In this document: positions 8,824 through 16,914 of the stretch, piece after piece | Position numbering within the stretch: the first letter of the stretch is position 1 | Layout of the letters: each line of letters starts with the position of its first letter | Assembly (NCBI GenBank): GCA_003151735.1 | Contig: PLYI01000089.1 | Span: forward strand, 1-64,000 | Source of the DNA: Candidatus Bathyarchaeota archaeon | GTDB lineage: Archaea > Thermoproteota > Bathyarchaeia > Bathyarchaeales > Bathycorpusculaceae | Reading direction: 5' to 3' | DNA length: 64,000 nucleotides | Made by a program: the position numbers and the translations under genes | Notes under the pieces: model-generated | What the model was told of the DNA's origin: nothing | The model's database searches: none | Seen by the model: the letters and a program-made list of their open reading frames with translations, nothing else

Positions 8824-9066
8824 ATGTTTGAACAAAAATCAAATTCAAGGCTTTACGGAACCGTGAAAGTAGGCGACAGAGGACAAGTAGTCATACCTGT
8901 CGAAGCACGCAAAGAACTCGACATCAAACCGGGTGACCTTCTGTTTGTGATGTCTGGGAGAAACCGTCGAGGCATAGCCATGGTTAAAGCCGACGCCATG
9001 AAAGAACTCGCCGAGAAAATCATGCAAGGACTCGAAGTCACAGACCAAGAAAACCCCGAAAAATAA
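8824..9066 (+). CDS. AbrB/SpoVT-family DNA-binding protein
   Basis: Small swapped-hairpin DNA-binding protein. Residues about 10-45 carry the diagnostic pattern LYGTVKVGDRGQVVIPVEAR followed by KELDIKPGDLLFV. The remainder is a helical tail. An alternative GTG start at 8797 adds nine residues, but the ATG at 8824 is preferred because of the upstream AGGAG, although the spacing (13) is long. It is followed after 21 bases by a membrane-protein gene on the same strand; the two probably form one transcript, and the AbrB protein may control that unit. Such archaeal AbrB proteins act as regulators or antitoxin-like partners; no toxin is visible here. Confidence 0.88.
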   Translation: MFEQKSNSRLYGTVKVGDRGQVVIPVEARKELDIKPGDLLFVMSGRNRRGIAMVKADAMKELAEKIMQGLEVTDQENPEK

Positions 9067-9087
9067 TGATGTGAGGAAGGAACCGAA

Positions 9088-9633
9088 ATGTTTAGAGACA
9101 GACAGCAAATGCGGCAGCGACTGCAGGAAATAATCGAAAAATTCAGGCAAAAGGGAGCAATCAGCCCAGAAAAAGCCTTAACCATACAAGAACTAGGTTT
9201 GCAGCCGCGTTTTGAACAAGCCATGCACAGAAGACTCGGTCAATCAGGCATATTTGTTGAAGTAAACAGCAAATACTACCTCAATGAAGAACGGCTTAAG
9301 CAAATCCAGGAACAACGTGCCAGGGAAGGGTCTGCCAGCAACGGAGAAGGCTATGGCATGAATCGAGGGCAACCACCGAGTTGGTACAGGTTGGTTGGAA
9401 TTTTTCTTATGCTTCCTATCGGCATAATCGTTGCGCTTTTGCTTGTTTACTTTGTAGGTTTTGGAGGCAGCTACTATCCAGGTGAATTCTTAATCATTTT
9501 GTTGGTTGTGGTCTTAGTGATGTTTGTGGCTCGGTTGCTGTTCTGGAGGTCAAGAAGAAGATATTGGCGTGGGAGCTCTAATGTAGTATGGGGTGCCGCT
9601 GTGAAGCTTCTTCGCAGCTTAATTCTTGTCTAA
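9088..9633 (+). CDS. Membrane protein with N-terminal winged-helix-like domain
   Basis: 181 residues. The N-terminal ~80 residues are soluble and helical, with a segment (KALTIQELGLQPRFEQAMHR then GIFVEVNSKYYLNEERL) that looks like a winged-helix fold. A polar linker follows (residues about 80-98), then two hydrophobic segments (about 102-126 and 130-152) and a basic end. This topology, cytoplasmic domain plus two helices, suggests a membrane-tethered regulator or scaffold. It lies 21 bases after the AbrB gene and its last 15 bases overlap the 3' end of the convergent aspartokinase gene. No family name assigned. Confidence 0.6.
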   Translation: MFRDRQQMRQRLQEIIEKFRQKGAISPEKALTIQELGLQPRFEQAMHRRLGQSGIFVEVNSKYYLNEERLKQIQEQRAREGSASNGEGYGMNRGQPPSWYRLVGIFLMLPIGIIVALLLVYFVGFGGSYYPGEFLIILLVVVLVMFVARLLFWRSRRRYWRGSSNVVWGAAVKLLRSLILV

Positions 9634-11031
9634 GTTGAATTCTTCGTGTATCGCGCGGACAACGGCTACTCCGTCTTTTTCTTTGACTACGAATGATATG
9701 TTTAGTTCGGAGCTGCCTTGCGCGATCATGCGGATGTTTATGCCTTTCTTAGCAACGGTTGAGAATATTCTTGATGCAACGCCTAAGGTGCCTTTCATGT
9801 TGGCGCCCATAACCGCGATAACTGCAACATCGTCTTCAGCTGAAACCTCGCTGACTACGCCGCCTCGCTCCAGTAATGCGATTTCAAGGTTGCTGATAGC
9901 CCTGCCTAAAAGCCCGCGTTTAATAATTATGGATATGTTGGCTTCTGACGCTGCGGTAGATATCATCATTACGTTAATGTTGTTTCTGCCTAAGATGTCG
10001 AAGACTTTGGCGTAGCTTCCCGGTGCACCAACCATTCCTGCGCCGTTGACGTTGAGCATTGCGACGTCTTTTATCATGGCGACTGCTTTGACAGGGTTAG
10101 TTTCGTTGGCAGCTGGTTCCTTAGTTATTAGTGTACCTGGGTTTTCTGGGTGGAATATGCTTCTGATTCTGACTGGGATGTTTTCTTTTATAACTGGTCC
10201 TAAAGCGCGGGGGTGCATGGCTTTGGCACCGAAAATGGCCATTTCGGCGGCTTCCTGATAACTTAATTGCGGCAGCATTCTGGCGGCTGACACAATCTTA
10301 GGGTCAGTGGTCATTATGCCGTCAACATCTGTCCAAATCCACACCTCATCAACCTGTAATGCAACTCCCAGGATGGTTGCGGTATAGTCTGAGCCGCCGC
10401 GTCCAACCGTAGTCACTATGCCGTCTTGGTTTGCCGCAATAAAACCAGTGACCACAGGAATCGTGCCTTTTTCAAGTAGTGGTGCAACTCGTTCGTGTAT
10501 TAGGTGGGTGCTAAAGTTCATGAGTGGGTTGGCTTCGCCAAAGTTTGAGTCGGTAACTATGCCTGCTTCTTTGCCGGTTAAGCATTGGGTTTCGAGTTTG
10601 TGGTCTTTTATGGCTCCCCAAACTATGGGTGCGGATAAACGTTCTCCAAAAGAGGCAACGTAGTCTTTAGATTTTGGTGTGAGTTCGCCCACATAGCATA
10701 TGCCTGTTAACACTTTTTCTAGTTCAGTGATTGTTTTTTCCGTTATTTGGGCTACTTCTTTTTGGATTAGTTTGCTGGTAATGGCCGATGAAATGGCTTC
10801 TTTGTGTTTTTGCAGTAGTTCTTTTGTAAATGTTTCGATGTGTTTTTCGTCGCTTTTCTTAGCTTGGCAAGCGACCTCCATCAAACTGTTGGTCACTCCA
10901 GCCAATGCAGAAACGACTACGGCAATTCGGCAATCGTTTTTGGCGTATTGGGTAACTAAGTCGGCAACATGGCGTATGTTTTCGCCTGTGCCAACGCTGG
11001 TTCCACCGAACTTCATCACTATCTTATTCAT
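9619..11031 (-). CDS. lysC: Aspartokinase (threonine-operon copy)
   Basis: Phosphorylates aspartate, the first step toward threonine, methionine, lysine and isoleucine. 470 residues: kinase domain with MKFGGTSVG at the start, FGERLSAPIV, and a VGRGGSDYTAT nucleotide/substrate loop, followed by two C-terminal ACT domains (from about residue 320: MLNVNGAGMVGAPG, then VIAVMGANMKGTLGVASRIF) that normally bind threonine or lysine for feedback. It is last in thrC-hom-lysC, 17 bases after hom. A second, differently related aspartokinase is at 24490, so this one is inferred to serve threonine synthesis. Confidence 0.95.
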   Translation of the reverse strand: MNKIVMKFGGTSVGTGENIRHVADLVTQYAKNDCRIAVVVSALAGVTNSLMEVACQAKKSDEKHIETFTKELLQKHKEAISSAITSKLIQKEVAQITEKTITELEKVLTGICYVGELTPKSKDYVASFGERLSAPIVWGAIKDHKLETQCLTGKEAGIVTDSNFGEANPLMNFSTHLIHERVAPLLEKGTIPVVTGFIAANQDGIVTTVGRGGSDYTATILGVALQVDEVWIWTDVDGIMTTDPKIVSAARMLPQLSYQEAAEMAIFGAKAMHPRALGPVIKENIPVRIRSIFHPENPGTLITKEPAANETNPVKAVAMIKDVAMLNVNGAGMVGAPGSYAKVFDILGRNNINVMMISTAASEANISIIIKRGLLGRAISNLEIALLERGGVVSEVSAEDDVAVIAVMGANMKGTLGVASRIFSTVAKKGINIRMIAQGSSELNISFVVKEKDGVAVVRAIHEEFNLDKN

Positions 11032-11048
11032 TTCTCTTCAGCCTTTTC

Positions 11049-12077
11049 TCAGTTTAGTAGTTTGGTTGCTAACTTACGTCTAATATCTAAGAGGTCCCTT
11101 AAAACTGCGCTGGCAGTTTCAATGCCGCCTGCACCTTTGCCGATGAGAGTTTGCTCTGCAGCGTATTCGGTAGAGAATGTTATTGCGTTCAAAACTCCGC
11201 TGACACATAAGGGGTTGGTTACCGGTATTTCCATGGGTTTAACGACTGCTTTATCCTCGTCTATGGAACCAATAAGTTTGATAGTATTGTTTCGTTTGGC
11301 GGCTTCTGTTAGCATTTGAAGTGAAACATCGCGGATGCCTGTTCTATCCACGTCTTTTAAAGTTATTTTTTTGTTCATTATCCAGTTACAGAGAATAACT
11401 ACTTTGCAGGCGGTATCGAATCCGTCAATATCCATGGATGGTTCTTTCTCAGCGTAACCAAGTTTCTGTGCGTTTGCCAACGCGTCTTGGAATGTAACGT
11501 GGTTCTGAGACATTTCAGTTAATATGTAGTTAGTTGTGCCGTTTAATATGCCTCGTATGCCTAGGATTCGGTCTCCTGCGAGGCATCTTTTTGCGAATTC
11601 AAGCATTGGTGTTCCTCCGCCCACAGTGCCGCTGAACCGAAAGTAAACGTTGTTGTATTCAGCAAGTTCTGTAAGTGCTGGCATGGCTAAGGCTAAGGGT
11701 CCTTTGTTGGTGGTAACAACATGTTTCCCTGTTTTGAATGCTTTAGTGATATGTGATAGGGCTGGTTCAGCGTTTTTTATGTTGACGGGTGTGACTTCGA
11801 CAACTACTTCTGCTTCAACGGATTCAATAACGTCTAGCGCTGATATGCCTGGACGCCCAAAATCAGGATCTTTTGATATAGGGTAACCGCGTTTTTTAAT
11901 CTCATCCAGTTTTTCAGGGCTTAGACCTCTTGGGTTAATGACTGCACCGTCTATATCGGCTATAGCTACGATTTTCGGGTTAAACCCAGTATCCCTAACT
12001 TTTTCTGCGTATTTGCGGGCAAGAATCGTGGTTACACCCTTGCCGACTACTCCGTATCCGACTAAAATGATTCTCAG
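11049..12077 (-). CDS. hom: Homoserine dehydrogenase, probable CTG start
   Basis: Reduces aspartate semialdehyde to homoserine using NAD(P)H. The first usual start codon (ATG at 11684) would remove the whole nucleotide-binding domain. Reading the same frame upstream is open to 12095 and gives LRIILVGYGVVGKGV, a Rossmann GxGxxGxG, then EVTPVNIKN and HVVTTNKGPLAL, exactly the family's N-terminus. No ATG, GTG or TTG occurs in that stretch. CTG at 12077 lies about 6 bases after AAGGTGAG and 8 bases after the thrC stop, so I place the start there (342 residues). The catalytic domain has SGTVGGGTPMLEFA, GILNGTTNYIL and the catalytic-lysine region (GFDTACKVVILCNW). No ACT domain, so no direct allosteric control is expected. 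Confidence 0.9.
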   Translation of the reverse strand: MRIILVGYGVVGKGVTTILARKYAEKVRDTGFNPKIVAIADIDGAVINPRGLSPEKLDEIKKRGYPISKDPDFGRPGISALDVIESVEAEVVVEVTPVNIKNAEPALSHITKAFKTGKHVVTTNKGPLALAMPALTELAEYNNVYFRFSGTVGGGTPMLEFAKRCLAGDRILGIRGILNGTTNYILTEMSQNHVTFQDALANAQKLGYAEKEPSMDIDGFDTACKVVILCNWIMNKKITLKDVDRTGIRDVSLQMLTEAAKRNNTIKLIGSIDEDKAVVKPMEIPVTNPLCVSGVLNAITFSTEYAAEQTLIGKGAGGIETASAVLRDLLDIRRKLATKLLN

Positions 12078-12084
12078 TCTTGTC

Positions 12085-13332
12085 TCACCTTGCTAAAATT
12101 ACCTGCCTCTTTAAACCCAACGCATCCTCTATGGCTTTCATTTCTGCTTCCACTTCAACTGGTTTTTCACTCATCTTAACTGCCGTGTCTGGATCTTTAA
12201 GTCCATGTCCAGTAGTAATGCAAACAACCCGTTCGTCCTTGCTTATTACGCCGTTTTTGACCAGTTTCTTTAGGCCAGCGATGGATGAGGCACTTGCAGG
12301 CTCAACGAAAATGCCCTCTATTCGAGCAAGGATTTTCTGGGCATCCAAGATTTCCTCGTCGGTCACGGTTTCCGCTGTGCCGTTTGATTCATGGATTGCG
12401 TTGACTGCTTTCTTCCAGCTCACCGGCGCACCAATCCGTATGGCGGTTGCAACCGTTTCAGGGTGCTCAACTGGAATTATTTTGTCGCTGTTGGTTTTGA
12501 TTGCTTGCACGATGGGTGCAGAGCCAACCGCTTGTATCCCAGTCATTTTGGGAAGCGTTTTTATGAATCCGAGCGTGTGAAATTCAGTCATGCCTTTCCA
12601 GACCGCGCTAATGTTTCCCGCGTTGCCGACGGGTATGATTATGCGGTCTGGAGCTTGATTGTTTAGTTGCTCGCAGATTTCGTAGCCGAGGGATTTTTGT
12701 CCTTCAATTCGGAATGGATTAATTGAGTTTAACAGGTAGATGTCCTTGTGTTTCTCAGCAAGTTTTAGCACAAACTCCAAAGCTTGGTCAAAGTTGCCCT
12801 TGACTTGGAGGACTTTGGCGCCATGAATCATAGCTTGCGAGAGTTTGCCGTAAGCGATTTTGCCTGAAGGAATGAGGACTGTACATTTTATTCCTGCCCT
12901 AGCTGCATAAGCGGCTAAGCTTGCTGAGGTGTTGCCTGTGGAAGCGCAGATTACATGTCTTGCGCCCAGTTCAACGGCTTTTGTTACGCCGACAGTCATG
13001 CCTCTGTCTTTGAAGCTGCCAGTGGGGTTTTCGCCTTCATTTTTGACGTAGAGGTTTTTGAGTCCAAGCTCTGCACCTAAACGTTCGGAACGGTGAAGTC
13101 CTGTGCCGCCTTCGTTTAGGGTTACTACTTTTGTGGCTTCGTGGATGGGCATGAAGTCGCGGTACCGCCAAACTGAGAGCGGCTTACTTAACCAGTCACT
13201 TCCTTTGAGCGTTTCGGATAACTCTTTGAAGTCAAGCTTTATCTCTAGAATGTCTCCGCATTTTTTGCAGAAGTAAATAATCTCATCTATGCCGTAAGTT
13301 GTTTTGCAGTTTATGCATTCTTGATGAGTCAT
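12085..13332 (-). CDS. thrC: Threonine synthase
   Basis: PLP enzyme that converts O-phosphohomoserine to threonine. 415 residues with an N-terminal zinc-ribbon-like segment (CINC then CKKC) common in archaeal ThrC, the PLP-lysine motif ENPTGSFKDRGM and the phosphate loop VGNAGNISAVW. It is the first enzyme gene of thrC-hom-lysC, and its stop is 8 bases before the hom start with the hom ribosome-binding site inside its last codons, so translation is probably coupled. Homoserine kinase is not in the window. A 21-codon ORF and the ACT-domain gene lie directly upstream on the same strand. Confidence 0.96.
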   Translation of the reverse strand: MTHQECINCKTTYGIDEIIYFCKKCGDILEIKLDFKELSETLKGSDWLSKPLSVWRYRDFMPIHEATKVVTLNEGGTGLHRSERLGAELGLKNLYVKNEGENPTGSFKDRGMTVGVTKAVELGARHVICASTGNTSASLAAYAARAGIKCTVLIPSGKIAYGKLSQAMIHGAKVLQVKGNFDQALEFVLKLAEKHKDIYLLNSINPFRIEGQKSLGYEICEQLNNQAPDRIIIPVGNAGNISAVWKGMTEFHTLGFIKTLPKMTGIQAVGSAPIVQAIKTNSDKIIPVEHPETVATAIRIGAPVSWKKAVNAIHESNGTAETVTDEEILDAQKILARIEGIFVEPASASSIAGLKKLVKNGVISKDERVVCITTGHGLKDPDTAVKMSEKPVEVEAEMKAIEDALGLKRQVILAR

Positions 13333-13367
13333 CTTTTTTTCTCCACTTTAGCAAACACTTTTCTTGG

Positions 13368-13433
13368 TTAACTGTGAAAGATAGCTGGAATATCGACTAT
13401 AACATTATTAATGTTGCTGACACTCTGCAGCAT
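13368..13433 (-). CDS. Possible Ile/Val-rich leader ORF before thrC
   Basis: A 21-codon frame begins ATG one base after the stop of the ACT-domain gene (TAACATG) and ends 35 bases before thrC. Its middle reads INNVIVDIPAI: five Ile and three Val codons in 21, but no Thr. The segment is also bounded by GGTTAAC/GTTAACC inverted copies. It could be a leader peptide reporting on isoleucine, the end product of the threonine branch, but its composition also follows from AT-rich spacer DNA. No clear downstream hairpin was found. Coding status is doubtful. Confidence 0.25.
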   Translation of the reverse strand: MLQSVSNINNVIVDIPAIFHS

Positions 13434-13434
13434 G

Positions 13435-14043
13435 TTAACCCACCAAATTTGACAGAACTTCATATGTTTTGAGACTGTCCTTCTTCTCAACTACCATAAT
13501 TGTTTCTGTCCAGCAGGAAATGAACTCAACAATGTTCACGTTCTGTTCAGCCAGCAATGTGGCTAGGAAAGCGACAACTCCCGGCGTGGCCTCAAGTTCC
13601 TCTGGGGAGTGAATGACAATCATCGTGCAATTGTCGTGTTTCACAAGTGTGGTTATGCGTTCGGGCATATCGCTTCTGTCAAGCAGATAGACGAATTTGC
13701 CAAGCAAATCTACTTTCATTCCTGTTTGTGAAGGCAGTTCTTTTGCCGTTATCATGACAGATTTTCGGTCATAAACAGCTATGTTGCTGCGTTTTAGGAG
13801 TTGAAGCACTTTTTCTTCTCTTTTCTGTTTGTGCCTTTGCAGTTCTTCTGAGTAGCGACGTAAGGCGGCTTTTATGGCGCTTGTGTCGCTGGTTTTTAAT
13901 TCTGTTTGGATTTGGCGTGAAAGCTCACTTAGGTTGACTATGCCTTTTTCCAGGGCTTCCAGCAGGTAGGGTTTGTTTCGCAGGTGGCTTCTCACGTTTT
14001 GAGCTACTGTCATGGTAATCTGTGAATGTATCAAATGGGACAT
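13435..14043 (-). CDS. ACT-domain protein, probable amino-acid-responsive regulator
   Basis: 202 residues. The C-terminal ~75 residues form an ACT-like domain (CTMIVIHSPEELEATPGVVA then LLAEQNVNIVEFISCWTETI), a small-molecule binding fold. The N-terminal ~75 residues are helical and could form a helix-turn-helix (KPYLLEALEKGIVNLSELSR). ACT-only archaeal proteins with this layout are poorly characterised. Position directly upstream of thrC-hom-lysC on the same strand suggests it senses threonine or a related amino acid for that operon. ATG at 14043 or the second Met at 14013 are both possible; neither has a good ribosome-binding site. It is divergent from argG. Confidence 0.7.
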   Translation of the reverse strand: MSHLIHSQITMTVAQNVRSHLRNKPYLLEALEKGIVNLSELSRQIQTELKTSDTSAIKAALRRYSEELQRHKQKREEKVLQLLKRSNIAVYDRKSVMITAKELPSQTGMKVDLLGKFVYLLDRSDMPERITTLVKHDNCTMIVIHSPEELEATPGVVAFLATLLAEQNVNIVEFISCWTETIMVVEKKDSLKTYEVLSNLVG

Positions 14044-14076
14044 TTAAAGCTTGTTAAGTAACAAAAAAGTCACAAC

Positions 14077-14088
14077 GTTTAAAAATAC
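14077..14088 (+). promoter_or_regulatory. Candidate TATA box for argG operon
   Basis: GTTTAAAAATAC in the 113-base divergent spacer. Transcription would start near 14108, about 30-50 bases before the argG coding signal. The same AT-rich stretch could also serve the divergent ACT-domain gene. Confidence 0.45.
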
Positions 14089-14156
14089 AGCCCTCAAGGT
14101 AAGGGAAACAATTTAAAACCAAAAAATGGGGGAGCAAACAGATAACCGATAAATTT

Positions 14157-15359
14157 GTGTTAGCGTACTCGGGCGGATTAGACACATCTGTGTTAATCAA
14201 GTACCTCCAAGAAAAATACAACGCACAAGTAATCACAGTAACAGTTGACGTTGGCCAAGGCGAAGACCTTGAAGCAGCCGAGGAAAAAGCAAAAAAACTC
14301 GGCGTCCTCAAACATTTCTCAATCGACGCCAAAGACGAGTTTGCCAAAGACTACATTTTTCCAGCTATCAAAGCCAACGCCCTCTATGAAGGCAAATACC
14401 CCATCAGCACAAGTCTCTCACGGCCATTAATCGCGGCAAAGATGGTTGAAATCGCCGAAAAAGAAGGCGCTACAGGCTTAGTTCACGGCTGTACAGGCAG
14501 AGGTAACGATCAAGTGCGCTTCGACGTCACATTGGGCGCCTTAGCACCCGAGATTAAGATTATTGCTCCTGTGCGTGAATGGGGTCTGACGCGTGAAGAA
14601 GAAATCGCTTACGCAAAAACCAAAGGTATCCCTGTCTCTGGCTCAGCCAAAAAATACAGCATTGACGCAAGCGTTTGGGGACGAGCCATCGAATGCGGAC
14701 TCTTAGAAGATGCGAGCCAAGCGCCGCCTGAAGATGCTTACGAATGGACTGTTGCCCCTGAAAAAGCTCCAGATAAACCCGAAATTGTTACAATCGCTTT
14801 TGATGATGGAGTGCCAGTTGCTGTAAAGGGCAAAAAAATGCCGCCCCTCGCACTCATAGAGGAAGTCAACAAGATTGCAGGACGAAACGGCGTCGGCCGC
14901 ATTGACCATATCGAAGACCGAATAGTTGGCCTGAAATCTCGTGAAGTTTATGAATGCCCAGCGGCAACGGTGATTTTGGAAGCGCACAAAGACCTCGAAA
15001 AAATGGTGATGACCCGGCACGAGGTTTTGTTCAAGCAGCAAATCGATGCTCAGTGGGTATTCTTGGCCTACGCTGGCCTGTGGGTTGACCCACTCAAAGA
15101 CGATTTAGACGCATTCATCAACAAATCCCAAGAAAACGTCACTGGAGAAGTCAAACTTAAACTCTACAAAGGAAGCCTCCAGGTAATCGGACGCAGCTCA
15201 CCAAACTCACTCTACGACAAAAACCTAGCCAACTACAACATCAAAACCAGCTTCAACCAATCCTACAGCAAAGGCTTCATCGAACTCTGGGGACTGCAGA
15301 CTAGAATGTACAATTCGCTCAAAAGGGCCAGCAAGAAGCCGAAGGCAAAGAAAGCATAG
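14157..15359 (+). CDS. argG: Argininosuccinate synthase
   Basis: Joins citrulline and aspartate with ATP. About 400 residues; ATP-binding P-loop variant AYSGGLDTSVLIKYL at the very start, then GCTGRGNDQVRFD and SLSRPLIA. GTG at 14157 is the first usual start codon, but it leaves only one residue before LAYSGG, shorter than the family. The frame is open upstream and reads DKFVLAYSGG, so translation probably begins earlier: ATA at 14142 lies 7 bases after GGGGGAG, or the ATG at 14126 would be in frame if the G-run after it were one base shorter. First gene of argG-argH-carA-carB. Confidence 0.95.
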   Translation: MLAYSGGLDTSVLIKYLQEKYNAQVITVTVDVGQGEDLEAAEEKAKKLGVLKHFSIDAKDEFAKDYIFPAIKANALYEGKYPISTSLSRPLIAAKMVEIAEKEGATGLVHGCTGRGNDQVRFDVTLGALAPEIKIIAPVREWGLTREEEIAYAKTKGIPVSGSAKKYSIDASVWGRAIECGLLEDASQAPPEDAYEWTVAPEKAPDKPEIVTIAFDDGVPVAVKGKKMPPLALIEEVNKIAGRNGVGRIDHIEDRIVGLKSREVYECPAATVILEAHKDLEKMVMTRHEVLFKQQIDAQWVFLAYAGLWVDPLKDDLDAFINKSQENVTGEVKLKLYKGSLQVIGRSSPNSLYDKNLANYNIKTSFNQSYSKGFIELWGLQTRMYNSLKRASKKPKAKKA

Positions 15360-15410
15360 TTTTTCTTAACAAGGGATGACTGATGGGAGGGTAAGGAAAA
15401 AACGTCGAAA

Positions 15411-16913
15411 ATGCTGCATGGGGGAAGACTGGGCAATGTTCGAGAGGATGTTGCTAAATTCACGTCTTCAAGAAAAGATGATGCTCGATTAGGTGACGCT
15501 GTGTTGGCAATCAACAAAGCACACGTAGTCATGCTTATGGAGCAAAAAATTATTCAGTTGCAGGACGGCGCAAAAATCCTATCAGCCCTCCAAAAACAGT
15601 CCGTTCAAAACCTTGATGCCAACGCTGAAGATGTCCATATGGCAGTTGAAGAGGCAGTTTTAACTGAGACTGGAGCTGAGGTTGGAGGAAACCTGCATAT
15701 TGCCAAGAGCAGAAATGACCAAGTCACAACCGCCATCCGCATACAACTACGCAATGAACTACTCAGCATCATCCAGGAAGTGCTCAACATGCAGGAAAGC
15801 CTCCTAGAAAAAGCCAGCAAACATACAGAAACAATCATCCTGGCTTACACTCACCTGCAACCAGCCCAACCAGTCACCTTCGCCCACTACCTGCTCTCGC
15901 ACGTTGACGGGTTAGGACGCGACCTGGAAAGACTGCAGAGCGCATACGATCGGGTTAACCTGTGCCCTCTTGGAGCTGGAGCATTGGCAACCACAAGTTT
16001 TCCCATAAACCGCAAAAAAACAGCCGAACTGTTAGGCTTTGATGCGGTGTTGGAAAACTCGATTGACGCGGTCGGCAGCCGAGACTTCATCCTTGAAACA
16101 CAATCAGCGTTGACGTTGCTTGCGGTGAATTTGAGCCGTTTAGCTGAGGATTTGATAATCTGGAGTTCATCGGAATTCGGTACAGTCGAGCTGCCAGACG
16201 AGTTCACGTCAACCAGTAGCATTATGCCCCAAAAGAAGAACCCTGAAGTCCTCGAAGTTATCCGTGGACGAGCAAGTTATGCGCTTGGCGATTTTGTTGC
16301 TTCAGCTGCTGCGCTCAAAAGTTTGCCCTCAACATACAACCTTGATTTCCAAGAGATAACTCCGAAGCTTTGGGCAACCACAGATAATCTATCCGCTTCA
16401 TTAAACATCTTTGTCAAGCTTATTCCAAACCTCAAAGTTTCCTCAAACGTTGAAGGTAAAGCAGCCGCAGGCTTCGTGGGTGCAACAGAACTCGCTAACA
16501 TGTTGGTGCGAAAGTACAATGTTGCTTTCCGAACCTCCCACAAGATAATCGGCGCCCTAGTCAAATCGTTAATTGACTCAAAACAAACTTTGCTCGATGC
16601 CACACCTGAATTGCTCCAGAAAGTAACTCAAGGAGCCGCTGGCGTAAAATTAACAGTTAAGAAAGAGGACATAGTTGAATGCATAAATCTCCGCAAACTA
16701 ATCGAAACCTATAAAGTACAAGGCGGTCCATCACCCGCAGAGGTCGAAAGAGCCATCAAATCAAGAAACAAAACCCTGACACAAACAAAAACAGCAGTAG
16801 CTAAACTTCAAGCGAACCTTGCAAACGCAGAAAAAAGCCTCAACTCGACCGTGGAATCGTACTCTCAATCAAACTCTTCCAAAAGCGGAAAACTTAAAAC
16901 CTCAAACCTGTAG
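15411..16913 (+). CDS. argH: Argininosuccinate lyase
   Basis: Splits argininosuccinate into arginine and fumarate. 500 residues, fumarase/aspartase superfamily; it begins MLHGGRLG in place of the usual L-W-G-G-R-F, and carries NLHIAKSRNDQVTT, YTHLQPAQPVTFAHY (the TxxQ-PAQP block with catalytic His) and the signature STSSIMPQKKNPEVLE. The C-terminal ~35 residues are a Ser/Lys/Asn-rich extension not typical of the family. ATG at 15411 is supported by a GGGAGGG and GTAAGG about 15-25 bases upstream. It lies 51 bases after argG and just before carA. Confidence 0.96.
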   Translation: MLHGGRLGNVREDVAKFTSSRKDDARLGDAVLAINKAHVVMLMEQKIIQLQDGAKILSALQKQSVQNLDANAEDVHMAVEEAVLTETGAEVGGNLHIAKSRNDQVTTAIRIQLRNELLSIIQEVLNMQESLLEKASKHTETIILAYTHLQPAQPVTFAHYLLSHVDGLGRDLERLQSAYDRVNLCPLGAGALATTSFPINRKKTAELLGFDAVLENSIDAVGSRDFILETQSALTLLAVNLSRLAEDLIIWSSSEFGTVELPDEFTSTSSIMPQKKNPEVLEVIRGRASYALGDFVASAAALKSLPSTYNLDFQEITPKLWATTDNLSASLNIFVKLIPNLKVSSNVEGKAAAGFVGATELANMLVRKYNVAFRTSHKIIGALVKSLIDSKQTLLDATPELLQKVTQGAAGVKLTVKKEDIVECINLRKLIETYKVQGGPSPAEVERAIKSRNKTLTQTKTAVAKLQANLANAEKSLNSTVESYSQSNSSKSGKLKTSNL

Positions 16914-16914
16914 G

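Noticed and set aside
14126-14152. 8-codon ORF MGEQTDNR before argG as an arginine leader peptide
   Set aside because: Only one Arg codon, and its ATG and G-run are better explained as the displaced start or ribosome-binding site of argG.
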